Shown in pieces: positions 55,835-63,818 of a DNA stretch of 64,000 nt. Origin of the DNA: Tindallia californiensis. Lineage in GTDB: Bacteria; Bacillota; Clostridia; Peptostreptococcales; Tindalliaceae. Below the pieces are notes generated by a model, which saw nothing but the letters and a program-made list of their open reading frames with translations, was not told where the DNA came from and ran no database searches. A program made the translations under genes and the position numbers. Where the stretch lies: positions 186,001 through 250,000 of the forward strand of contig NZ_FNPV01000005.1 of NCBI RefSeq assembly GCF_900107405.1, read 5' to 3'. Each line of letters begins with the position of its first letter. Position 1 is the first letter of the stretch.

Positions 55835-56622
55835 TACTCTTCCTCACCTTTCTCCTTCTGTTGGTTAATTTCGTCACGAATTTTAGGTGGTAAGAAGGCT
55901 TTAAGCTTTTCTTCAATAATTCTAGGATTCTCACCAGCCTGTATCGAAAGCATTCCCTCAAGCATTATTTCTTTTAGTAAGATTTCTTCACGGCTACGGA
56001 ATTTCAGTTTGTTAGCAATAGGAAGGAAAATCAAATTAGCCATTAAAGAGCCATAAAACGTAGTAATTAAAGCAACGGCCATTGCCGGTCCAATGGTTGA
56101 TGGGTCATCAAGCCTTCGCAACATATTAATCAGACCGATTAATGTTCCTATCATTCCAAAAGCTGGAGAATAAGCACCCATCGTTTCAAAAATACCTTGA
56201 CCTTCCTTATGCCTTTCTTCAATAAATGCTAATTCTGTTTCTAATAAATTTCTAACTAATTCTGGATCAGTTCCATCAACAACAAGCATTACTCCTTTTT
56301 GAAGGAAGCTGTCGTCAATTTCCTCCGACGCCTCTTCTAGAGCTAATAAGCCCTCTTTTCGAGCTGTATTCGCTAGTTCAATTATCTTTTCTATAATAGC
56401 TCCCGCTTCAAGAGTTTTGGATGAAAATGCTTTTCTAACAACCTTAAAAGCCTCAATTACCTTAAATAGCGGATATGCAACCAAGGTGGCTGAAATGGTT
56501 CCCCCTATGACGATCAATATTGAGGGCAAATTCAGATATGTAATGATTTCTCCATCCTGCATAATTCCCATGATGATAAACATAAACCCGATAATAATAC
56601 CGGCTATCGTTGCTAAATCCAA
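55834..56622 (-). CDS. motA: Flagellar stator protein MotA (PomA-like)
   Basis: Four-helix stator subunit that contacts FliG. The 262 residues start MDLATIAGIIIGFMFIIMG, have a charged cytoplasmic loop with ANTARKEGLLALEEASEEIDD near 90-110, and the conserved C-terminal pair of helices GMIGTLIGLINMLRRLDDPSTIGPAMAVALITTFYG near 155-190. These stretches are closest to PomA-type sodium stators. The start is TTG at 56622, eight bases from GAGG. It forms a unit with motB. Confidence 0.94.
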   Translation of the reverse strand: MDLATIAGIIIGFMFIIMGIMQDGEIITYLNLPSILIVIGGTISATLVAYPLFKVIEAFKVVRKAFSSKTLEAGAIIEKIIELANTARKEGLLALEEASEEIDDSFLQKGVMLVVDGTDPELVRNLLETELAFIEERHKEGQGIFETMGAYSPAFGMIGTLIGLINMLRRLDDPSTIGPAMAVALITTFYGSLMANLIFLPIANKLKFRSREEILLKEIMLEGMLSIQAGENPRIIEEKLKAFLPPKIRDEINQQKEKGEEE

Positions 56623-56648
56623 AACAGCACCTCTTTCCTATAATACCA

Positions 56649-56852
56649 TTATTTTTCTTCTTGTACGGCAGGCTGTCCTAATCGACGTTTAAAATCAATT
56701 ACTTTTTCTATTATATCAGAAGTGTTTTCTAACACCACAATTTTATTTCCTGTAGTTAATGTAATCACCGTGTCTGGTGTTTCTTCAATGTATTGAATTA
56801 GTTCCGCATTAACAACAATCTCACTTTTATTTAGCCTTGTTAACTTGATCAT
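56649..56852 (-). CDS. FlbD/SwrD-family flagellar protein
   Basis: A 67-residue protein beginning MIKLTRLNKSEIVVNAELIQYIEETPDTVITLTTGNKIVVLE, the standard FlbD fold. In B. subtilis SwrD raises flagellar torque, perhaps through the stator, and this copy lies just ahead of motAB. Of the two adjacent ATGs (56855 and 56852), the second gives the canonical MIKLTRLN. AAGGTGG lies just upstream. Confidence 0.92.
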   Translation of the reverse strand: MIKLTRLNKSEIVVNAELIQYIEETPDTVITLTTGNKIVVLENTSDIIEKVIDFKRRLGQPAVQEEK

Positions 56853-56920
56853 CATTCCACCTTATTATCTTAAGACTTAGTTGGTTTTCTATAGACTCAT
56901 TTATTTATTCATAATAGTTT

Positions 56921-56957
56921 CTTCAGAGGTTCAGCGTATCGAACCTCTGAAGTTTTT
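56921..56957. terminator. 12-bp hairpin between flgE and flbD
   Basis: CTTCAGAGGTTC (56921-56932) and GAACCTCTGAAG (56941-56952) form a perfect 12-bp stem with an 8-base loop, 12 bases after the flgE stop. The only T-run (TTTTT, 56953-56957) is on the plus strand, so for the minus-strand operon it looks like a processing or stability hairpin. For any plus-strand transcript it would be an intrinsic terminator. Confidence 0.6.
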
Positions 56958-56963
56958 CATTTC

Positions 56964-58364
56964 TTATCTTTTCATATTAACAACCTCTTGTAGCATTTCA
57001 TCACTGGTAGTAATAATTCTTGAGTTAGCCTGAAAACCCCGTTGAGTTGTTATCATATTAGTGAATTCTCTAGATAAATCTGTGTTAGACATCTCTAAGG
57101 CCGACGGATTCAAGGCACCTAAACCACCTGACCCCGGTGTGCCTATCATAGCTTGACCAGAGTTATTAGTTGAGCGATACATATTACTCCCATCTTTCTC
57201 CAGGCCTGCCGGATTTCGAAAGTTAGCTAAAGCAACCTGTCCAATGACACGAGACTGTCCATTATCAAAGACACCAGTAATTTCTCCGCTAGAGGCTACA
57301 CTAAAATCCACTAAGCTTCCTTGCTTATAACCATCGATGTCTAAAGCCGCCGCTGTAGACTCATTAGCAAACATAGTGAGTTTGGAGAAGTTTACTGTAA
57401 AGTCTAGTTGGCCAGCGCCATTTGTTGCACCTTCAGCTATCGATAAATTCTTGGTGAAGCTACCATCTTCATTCACCATTTTACCATCTTCATTAAAATA
57501 AATTTTATGTGAAGCTGGCAAACCAAGGGCATCCGGATCTGGATTCAAGGGATCATCCGGATCAGTAAATGGATATAAAGTACCATCATCTCCCACATAA
57601 AAGGTTAGAACATCAAAAACACTGTGGTTCTCACCATCAATTTCTTCTTGTTCAGCTTTCACAAACACCTGTTTGATCCGATGTTCTCCTCCTAAATTAT
57701 CAAAAATCTCAAAAGTAGTTTCTCTTGCTACATATTGTTCCTGTCCAGGTATTATTCGAAAGTTCTCATCAAAGATATCATCTAGCGGAATTTCATTGCC
57801 ATCTTCATCTACAGCTACTTTTGTTGTACTATCTAAATTCCCTTCAAAACCAACATTATCCGTTTCTTCTGCATCAAAGGTTTGTGCTCTTGAAATCACT
57901 AAGCCTTCTAAATTAGTTCCTAGCACTCCATTCTCATCCGCCATATATCCCAGTACCCGCATGCCACCGGGTGTTACTAAATTCCCAGATCGATCCAGTG
58001 CGAAATCCCCTGCTCGAGTATAACTTCGATCTTGAAAATTGGGATCAGAAGAAACCATGAAAAATCCGTCTCCATTAATCATCATATCCGTGTTTACACC
58101 AGTAGTTTCTACAGCACCTCTTACGTGAAGGGTATCCATTGAATTAACAGTCATACCAAGTCCTACCTGTTGAGGGTTAGTGCCGCCTCTCCCACCTTGA
58201 GGAGAGCCAGCCCCTGCTAGCGTTTGATTAAACACATCTTGAAAAGTGGTTCGATTTGCTTTGAACCCTACCGTATTGACATTGGCAATATTATTGCCAA
58301 TACTATCCATGCGCAGCTGATGGGCACTTAAGCCGGAAACAGCTGAAAACATTGATCGCATCAT
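56964..58364 (-). CDS. flgE: Flagellar hook protein FlgE
   Basis: Structural subunit of the hook. The 466 residues open with MMRSMFSAVSGLSAHQLRMDSIGNNIANVNTVGFK, the rod/hook N-terminal signature, have a variable central domain (about 150-370) and close with ALEMSNTDLSREFTNMITTQRGFQANSRIITTSDEMLQEVVNMKR, the C-terminal coiled region. GGAGG is nine bases from the ATG. It is preceded by a strongly folded gap (58390-58442) that may tune its high expression relative to flgD. Confidence 0.96.
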   Translation of the reverse strand: MMRSMFSAVSGLSAHQLRMDSIGNNIANVNTVGFKANRTTFQDVFNQTLAGAGSPQGGRGGTNPQQVGLGMTVNSMDTLHVRGAVETTGVNTDMMINGDGFFMVSSDPNFQDRSYTRAGDFALDRSGNLVTPGGMRVLGYMADENGVLGTNLEGLVISRAQTFDAEETDNVGFEGNLDSTTKVAVDEDGNEIPLDDIFDENFRIIPGQEQYVARETTFEIFDNLGGEHRIKQVFVKAEQEEIDGENHSVFDVLTFYVGDDGTLYPFTDPDDPLNPDPDALGLPASHKIYFNEDGKMVNEDGSFTKNLSIAEGATNGAGQLDFTVNFSKLTMFANESTAAALDIDGYKQGSLVDFSVASSGEITGVFDNGQSRVIGQVALANFRNPAGLEKDGSNMYRSTNNSGQAMIGTPGSGGLGALNPSALEMSNTDLSREFTNMITTQRGFQANSRIITTSDEMLQEVVNMKR

Positions 58365-58389
58365 TGTAAATGACCTCCTGTAATTTGGT

Positions 58390-58442
58390 TCACTTCATCT
58401 GTCGGTCAGAAGTGACAAGCCTCCACAGCGTGGTCCGGCTTG
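58390..58442 (-). promoter_or_regulatory. Two hairpins in the flgE leader
   Basis: On the minus strand CAAGCC-N3-CCAC-N3-GTGG-N1-GGCTTG (58442-58416) is followed by TCACTTC/GAAGTGA (58415-58390), both well paired, ending about 13 bases before the flgE ribosome-binding site. No T-tract follows either stem. I recognise no known riboswitch. Confidence 0.5.
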
Positions 58443-58460
58443 ATATTATCTTTTTTCACC

Positions 58461-58853
58461 TTAAACAATAACAGCTCCGTCAATATTCGTAAACGTTTGA
58501 TCTTTTAGCTGTTCATCAATGGCAGCCGTAATCACAGTCTTGTTTTGTACACTTGCTATAAAAGCTCGGTTATCCATCATGATTAGGGTTTCACGAATAC
58601 CTTTCTGTGCTGCTCGATCAATCCCTTGATCCAGTCTGGATAATTCTTGAGGTGACAGCTGAATATTGCGTTGTTCAAGTCTTTCTGAAGCATGCTTCGA
58701 AAACTGAACGCCTTGATGTTTATTGAATTGTTTCGCTAAAACTTCTCCAAATCCTTTTTCACCAGCAACTGGATTCCTTGTAATCTTTTCTTTAATTGCG
58801 CTTGAATTGATCGGATTAAAGCTAGATTGCACCTTCAGTCGTATGTTATTCAT
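58461..58853 (-). CDS. Putative flagellar operon protein (TIGR02530 type)
   Basis: A 130-residue protein found between flgD and flgE in many Firmicute fla operons. The recognisable core is FGEVLAKQFNKHQGVQFSKHASERLEQRNIQLSPQELSRLDQGIDRAAQKGIRETLIMMDNRAFIASVQNKTVITAA. It has no membrane helix or signal peptide. Its biochemical role is not established; a hook-assembly accessory role is suggested by position only. AAGGAGG precedes the ATG. The family name is from memory. Confidence 0.82.
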   Translation of the reverse strand: MNNIRLKVQSSFNPINSSAIKEKITRNPVAGEKGFGEVLAKQFNKHQGVQFSKHASERLEQRNIQLSPQELSRLDQGIDRAAQKGIRETLIMMDNRAFIASVQNKTVITAAIDEQLKDQTFTNIDGAVIV

Positions 58854-58886
58854 GCGCTTGCCTCCTTGCTACTCACGTTACAGTTT

Positions 58887-59327
58887 TTAATCTGTCGTGT
58901 TTTCGATATTTTCTACACCCGTTTCTTCGTTTACATCTTCGTCTTTATCCTTCTCTATTTCATCTCCATCTCCATGTGTTGCTAAATAAGCTTCAAGAAC
59001 CTCAGCCAAGGAGCCAATCTGTACAGCTACAGTTGCGTGTCCTTCTACCATGTTGTTGTTCATGATTTTCATATGTTCCATCATGTCTTCATGGTTAGTT
59101 TTCATAGATTCATTCATATTCTGCATCTGTTCCAAAGAACTAAATTGTGCCATTTGCGCAATGAATTCTCTGTCTTCCATAGGGTTAAGTGGATCTTGAT
59201 TGCTTAACTGTGTTGTGAGAAGCTTTAAAAATGCATCTTTATCTAAATTATCGTTAAATGTATTCTTCACTTCATCTGGATTGTAAATATTTGAGTTGCC
59301 TATTCCATGTACAGCATCACTAGACAT
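58887..59327 (-). CDS. flgD: Flagellar hook-capping protein FlgD (short form)
   Basis: Scaffold for FlgE polymerisation. The 146 residues contain the family N-terminal signature [42 protein letters not shown] near 30-71. The C-terminal Ig/tudor-like part found in longer FlgD is missing; instead the protein ends in a strongly acidic tail ([18 protein letters not shown]). Short FlgD forms are known in Firmicutes. It follows fliK and precedes the TIGR02530-type gene. Confidence 0.92.
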   Translation of the reverse strand: MSSDAVHGIGNSNIYNPDEVKNTFNDNLDKDAFLKLLTTQLSNQDPLNPMEDREFIAQMAQFSSLEQMQNMNESMKTNHEDMMEHMKIMNNNMVEGHATVAVQIGSLAEVLEAYLATHGDGDEIEKDKDEDVNEETGVENIENTTD

Positions 59328-59344
59328 ATTAATCTCCTTTCTTC

Positions 59345-60742
59345 TTATCCAAGCTGGTCAAATCCTTCTACACTAAGGTATGGATTAGAGGCGATTACTG
59401 AAGAATTGATTCTGCCTAAAGTCTGACCAACAGATTCATTGTCTTGAATAGAAGCTTTTTTTCGCTTACCTTTATTCATCTGATGTTGAAATTCTCTTTG
59501 TTTCTCATATGCTTCTGGATCTTTTCCAACGTACACTTCTAATTGAGTGATGTTCACACCTTTTGCAGTAAGCGACTCTTTAAGTTGATCAAAATTATTT
59601 TCTATCATATCCCTAGCGTAAGATGTTTCTGCAAAAATCCTAGCAGTCATATTACCATCCTGATTTGTCAATTGAATGATTAGCTTCCCAAGATGTTCCG
59701 GAATTAACTGCATATGAACACGACTTTCACCTTTTTCATGAATCATGCTGATATTCGCTACCATATCTTCCACTACTTGTTGATGTAGTTCAGATCTTTC
59801 TGTTTTCATTTCCTCCACCAGCTGAAGATTTTTTTCCAGTAAAGCTTCAATCTCCTGAAAAGGCATGATTACCTCGGGATCCAGTTTCACGTCAGATGTA
59901 ACCGTAATTTTTTCAGCCATGTTCAGTCTTCCTTCTTCACCCTTAGTATTATCGCTTCCTTTATCAGGTCGCATTCCTTGTTCATTGCTAACAACCTGCT
60001 GTATGGTAGCTTCTTTCCCCTTTTCAAGCGCAAAAGAACCTTCTTTTCCTTTTTCCTTGCTTTCTGAGGAATCTTTAGCGTCTTCTTTTTTTATGCCTTT
60101 ATCATTCAAAAGCGATAGGAGTTTAGCTTTATCTGTATTCTCTGAAGCCAACTGATCCTGAATCGTATTGATCTGATCAGACAGAGACTGCAAAAAATCT
60201 TTTACGCCAGAGTTAATCTCTTCGCTTTCCACACTGATAGTAAGATTTTCCAGCTTTTCAGAGAATAACATCAACAGCTTTTCTAATGCTTCTATTTCAG
60301 GTTTTTCGCCAATCACTTCATGATTTTGGAACAAGGCCAGCATTTCTGTAAAAAGAATCGCCGTTTCTGAAAAGTCTTGATCCATCAACTCTAGCAGTTT
60401 AGATAGTTGCTCATCATCTAGCATTCCCAATAATGTTGTCAAATCTGTTTCCTCAAGAGATTCATGCCACAATGCATCAAATGTTTTTGCCAACTCCTTA
60501 AGATCCTTCTCTGTCAAAGACTTCAACTTTTTTTCTTTTGATTCTACTGATCTTTTGGATGCAGCAACATTTTTATCGGCTGACCTCTCTTGATTTCTTA
60601 ATCTTGAATCAGATCTGGACCGTTGAATTTGTTGAAATCGTTCACCAAAACTATTTTTTTCAGTTTTTTGAGTTTCAGGAAAAGTTCTAGCATCTCTTGT
60701 CCTAGCTGCGAATTGAAATTGTTCGCTCATTACTATATCCAC
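59345..60742 (-). CDS. fliK: Flagellar hook-length control protein FliK
   Basis: Molecular ruler that measures the hook and triggers the FlhB switch. The 465 residues have a long, charged, low-complexity N-terminal part and the conserved C-terminal hook-length domain near 320-415 ([53 protein letters not shown]). The start is GTG at 60742, seven bases from GGGGG; a TTG 18 bases upstream overlaps that site. It lies between the MotE-like gene and flgD, as in B. subtilis. Confidence 0.93.
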   Translation of the reverse strand: MDIVMSEQFQFAARTRDARTFPETQKTEKNSFGERFQQIQRSRSDSRLRNQERSADKNVAASKRSVESKEKKLKSLTEKDLKELAKTFDALWHESLEETDLTTLLGMLDDEQLSKLLELMDQDFSETAILFTEMLALFQNHEVIGEKPEIEALEKLLMLFSEKLENLTISVESEEINSGVKDFLQSLSDQINTIQDQLASENTDKAKLLSLLNDKGIKKEDAKDSSESKEKGKEGSFALEKGKEATIQQVVSNEQGMRPDKGSDNTKGEEGRLNMAEKITVTSDVKLDPEVIMPFQEIEALLEKNLQLVEEMKTERSELHQQVVEDMVANISMIHEKGESRVHMQLIPEHLGKLIIQLTNQDGNMTARIFAETSYARDMIENNFDQLKESLTAKGVNITQLEVYVGKDPEAYEKQREFQHQMNKGKRKKASIQDNESVGQTLGRINSSVIASNPYLSVEGFDQLG

Positions 60743-60789
60743 TTTTTCACCCCCTTTCAAATTTACATTTTTTACTTGTATATCACCCT

Positions 60790-62031
60790 CTATTCTCTGT
60801 ATATTTTTTGAGAAAGAAGTGCTGCCCTAGGCGTACTTAATTCTCCCATCAACTCGGAGATGTCTGCTGTACGCATTCCACGTAATACGTCTAACACAAG
60901 ATTTTCTTCCGTCTTAACGATCTGTTCTTCAGGTGAAAAAATATGCTGTTCTATGATCGTGTTGCTTACAAGCATCCTCTCGATAAGTGGTGCTAGTTCA
61001 TCCATACCCATGCGTTGATACACATCGACCATGTCTTTAACCTTTTGCTGATAATTTCTGTAAAAAGTTACCGCTTCCCCCAAGTGTCGTGTTTTTCCAT
61101 CACGGGCCGCAATCAGTTCTTCTAATAGTAGCATTTCATCATAGAGATCTTGTATAAAATCCATGTCGTTAACCTCGGACAGTATTCTGCCACCCCTATC
61201 AGTTGGAAAATGATGATAGATAAATGCCAACTCCTGAATAGAGTGATGTTGGTCTGACCCAATTAATGGTAGTGTGTCATTAACTGACTTGCTTTCGTAT
61301 AAACTAGCTTTATTTATTAGTTGGGCCTCACGCGCTAGTTGATTTTCAATATTCCGATCGATTGCAGATCTAAAATTTGACGGTATTTGCACCCTAACCT
61401 GCTGGGCGATATTATCATCTATATAGCGTAAGTAATCTGCCGCTTTTGCTTCAGAAAACTGTCGAAAGATATCCCCCAGCTCCTTTGATCCTATTTCTCC
61501 AGCAGAGTACAGACGTTCCATTTCTTTCACTCCAGCAGGTAATGATAAAGAAGTAATGTAATTCGCTGTTTCTATAGCAAAAACTTCTTGGTCCTGCTCT
61601 ATCTCCTCTAAAATACGTTGAAGGCTACCATCTTGCAGAAAAGCTCTTTGTAGTCTTTCGTTGACGTTAGTCATCTTTCTCGGATTTTCCCTGCTCATTA
61701 TATGTCTAAGTTCATTATATAAGTCTTCATCTTCTCCTTTCAAAATAAGCAATTTATCAACAATTCGATCCTCGTCCATTCCTATATAATACTTAGCTAT
61801 TTCTAATTTTAACTCGTCTTGTTCATCAGGGCTAGGAATTGACCTGAAGTAATTGCCGACAGGGCCCGGTATATGGACAAATACATTGTTTGTTGTATCT
61901 TTGAATGATTCATTTGTGTTATAAAGTATTGCTACTGTAAGTATAGGAATTAACAAGATAAATAGTGCAATTATAATGATGATTTTATAGGAACTAGACT
62001 TATCCTGTGTTACTTCAATTTCTTCAGCCAT
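60790..62031 (-). CDS. Large MotE/YlxF-like membrane protein with MgtE-N-like repeats
   Basis: 413 residues with one N-terminal membrane helix (about 16-36) and a long helical part outside the known folds I can name. Several short segments resemble the MgtE-N unit (helix pairs around residues 80-110, 160-205, 265-300 and 380-405; the last is VLRGMRTADISELMGELSTPRAALLSQ). The B. subtilis gene between fliJ and fliK, ylxF, encodes a MotE-like protein of about half this length. The position is exactly conserved, so a stator-chaperone or export role is possible but not shown. Confidence 0.7.
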   Translation of the reverse strand: MAEEIEVTQDKSSSYKIIIIIALFILLIPILTVAILYNTNESFKDTTNNVFVHIPGPVGNYFRSIPSPDEQDELKLEIAKYYIGMDEDRIVDKLLILKGEDEDLYNELRHIMSRENPRKMTNVNERLQRAFLQDGSLQRILEEIEQDQEVFAIETANYITSLSLPAGVKEMERLYSAGEIGSKELGDIFRQFSEAKAADYLRYIDDNIAQQVRVQIPSNFRSAIDRNIENQLAREAQLINKASLYESKSVNDTLPLIGSDQHHSIQELAFIYHHFPTDRGGRILSEVNDMDFIQDLYDEMLLLEELIAARDGKTRHLGEAVTFYRNYQQKVKDMVDVYQRMGMDELAPLIERMLVSNTIIEQHIFSPEEQIVKTEENLVLDVLRGMRTADISELMGELSTPRAALLSQKIYRE

Positions 62032-62041
62032 TTAAACCTCC

Positions 62042-62485
62042 TTACTTGGTAGCACTTTTATAAGAAACAAATTGATCTATCTGTGCTGCTTCCATTTTTT
62101 TAAACTCAGCTTTGAACGACTCATAATCATTTTCTCGTATTTTTTCGAATTTTTTTGTTTCCTTTTTTGCCTCTATTAAAAGAGATCGGCATTTTTCAAC
62201 CTCAACTTCAGCTTTTGTCAGTTTGTTTTTTTGAATTTCTATCATATCAACAAGCCATTGAATTTGATTTGATTTAATTTGCACCTCATAGATCTTCTGT
62301 TGTTCCTTAATATCTTGCTTCCAACGTTCGAGAGCCATTTCATGCTGTATCTTTAAATCATTGAGTTTTTTTCGTTCTTCTTCTAATGCTTTAACAGCTT
62401 CACTCATTATTTGTTTCGCTTTTTCTTCTTTTTTTTCTTTATAAGCTAGAATTGAATCAAATCGGAACCGAAAGTTTTGATCCAT
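62042..62485 (-). CDS. fliJ: Flagellar export protein FliJ
   Basis: Central-stalk coiled coil of the export ATPase. The 147 residues begin FRFRFDSILAYKEKKEEKAKQIMSEA and continue as an almost unbroken charged coiled coil to residue 135, the family pattern. The gene follows fliI by 15 bases and precedes the MotE-like gene. ATAGGGG serves as ribosome-binding site. Confidence 0.92.
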   Translation of the reverse strand: MDQNFRFRFDSILAYKEKKEEKAKQIMSEAVKALEEERKKLNDLKIQHEMALERWKQDIKEQQKIYEVQIKSNQIQWLVDMIEIQKNKLTKAEVEVEKCRSLLIEAKKETKKFEKIRENDYESFKAEFKKMEAAQIDQFVSYKSATK

Positions 62486-62500
62486 TTTTATCAGCCCCTA

Positions 62501-63817
62501 TTATATATTTAGCAATTCGCTAAGCATCAGTATCGTATCTTCATAGTTGCTTTTTTCATTAACATCTTGTTGTAAAAAGCTGTTAATTTTTTCCATCCTA
62601 TCTATTGCAAAATCAATTTTCTTATTTGAACCTCGAGCATAAGCACCAATACTTATCAAGTCTTCAGCGTCTTTGTAAACTGAAAGTACTTCTTTGATAT
62701 CATTTGCTGATTTCATCTGTTCTTTTGAAACGATATTTGGCATTACACGACTTAGGCTTGCTAATATATCAATTGCCGGAAAGTGAGTTTTATTGGCAAG
62801 TTTTCTTGATAACACAATATGTCCATCAAGTATTCCTCTAACAGCATCTGCTATAGGTTCATTCATGTCATCTCCATCTACTAACACAGTATATAGTCCA
62901 GTGATCGAACCTTTTGAAGAGGTTCCAGATCGCTCTAACAGCTTAGGCAAGACAGCAAATACTGAAGGAGTGTAACCTTTGGTCACTGGTGGTTCACCAA
63001 TTGCCAGTCCTATTTCGCGCTGAGCCATCGAAAATCTAGTTATAGAATCCATCATTAACATAACATTGAAGTTCTGATCTCGAAAAAACTCCGCAACTGC
63101 ACTAGCTAATAATGCTCCTTTCATCCTGATTAATGGAGGCTGATCGGAAGTAGCAACAATCACGACAGATCTTTTAAGCCCTTCTTCCTGGAGATCATTT
63201 TCGATAAACTCTTTCACTTCACGTCCACGTTCGCCAATCAATGCAATAACATTCACATCTGCTTGAGTATTACGCGCAATCATTCCCAAAAGTGTGCTTT
63301 TCCCCACGCCACTTCCAGCAAAAATGCCAATTCTCTGCCCTTTACCACAGGTTAGCATAGAATCAATAGCTCTAACACCTAGTGGCAAGGGATCTGCAAT
63401 CCTCGTTCTTTCTAGAGGGTTAAGGGGTTGACTCATTACCGGATATGATTTCGAGGTTTGCAAAGGTCCTTTTCCATCAAGCGGATTCCCTAAACCGTCA
63501 AGTACTCTTCCGAGAAGATGATTCCCTACCTTTACTTCTAACATTGAGCCAGTAGCTTCTACCCTACTTCCAGGACCAATACCTTCCATGTCTCCCAAAG
63601 GCATTAATAAAACCTTTTTTTCTTTAAATCCTACAACTTCAGTCATTAACGTGCTTTTTTTTCTAAAGGTATCCACCTTGCATATTTCGCCTATTTTTAC
63701 AGAAGGACCATTCGATTCTATCGTCAGTCCAATCACCTGAGATACTTTACCATAATACTTAATTAAATCAACTTTATCTAGTGATGCAGTATATTTTTCT
63801 AAATTTATTTCTTTCAT
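62501..63817 (-). CDS. fliI: Flagellum-specific export ATPase FliI
   Basis: Hexameric ATPase that energises flagellar protein export. The 438 residues have an N-terminal beta barrel (about 1-90), Walker A GSGVGKSTLLG near 163-173, GERGREVKEF near 186-195, MMDSITRFSMAQREIGLAIGEPPVTKGYTPSVFAVLPKLLERSG near 247-290 and a C-terminal helical domain. The start is ATG 63817, one base after the fliH stop, with GAGGG as ribosome-binding site inside fliH. An in-frame start at 63844 would overlap fliH. Confidence 0.96.
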   Translation of the reverse strand: MKEINLEKYTASLDKVDLIKYYGKVSQVIGLTIESNGPSVKIGEICKVDTFRKKSTLMTEVVGFKEKKVLLMPLGDMEGIGPGSRVEATGSMLEVKVGNHLLGRVLDGLGNPLDGKGPLQTSKSYPVMSQPLNPLERTRIADPLPLGVRAIDSMLTCGKGQRIGIFAGSGVGKSTLLGMIARNTQADVNVIALIGERGREVKEFIENDLQEEGLKRSVVIVATSDQPPLIRMKGALLASAVAEFFRDQNFNVMLMMDSITRFSMAQREIGLAIGEPPVTKGYTPSVFAVLPKLLERSGTSSKGSITGLYTVLVDGDDMNEPIADAVRGILDGHIVLSRKLANKTHFPAIDILASLSRVMPNIVSKEQMKSANDIKEVLSVYKDAEDLISIGAYARGSNKKIDFAIDRMEKINSFLQQDVNEKSNYEDTILMLSELLNI

Positions 63818-63818
63818 T

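Noticed and set aside
60574-60601. Perfect GCCGATAA in the fliK N-terminal coding region
   Set aside because: The matching -35 is only TAAG at 16 bases. GCCGATAA also occurs near 16750 (ribF) and 29370 (rseP) without a -35, so it appears by chance in this AT-rich DNA.
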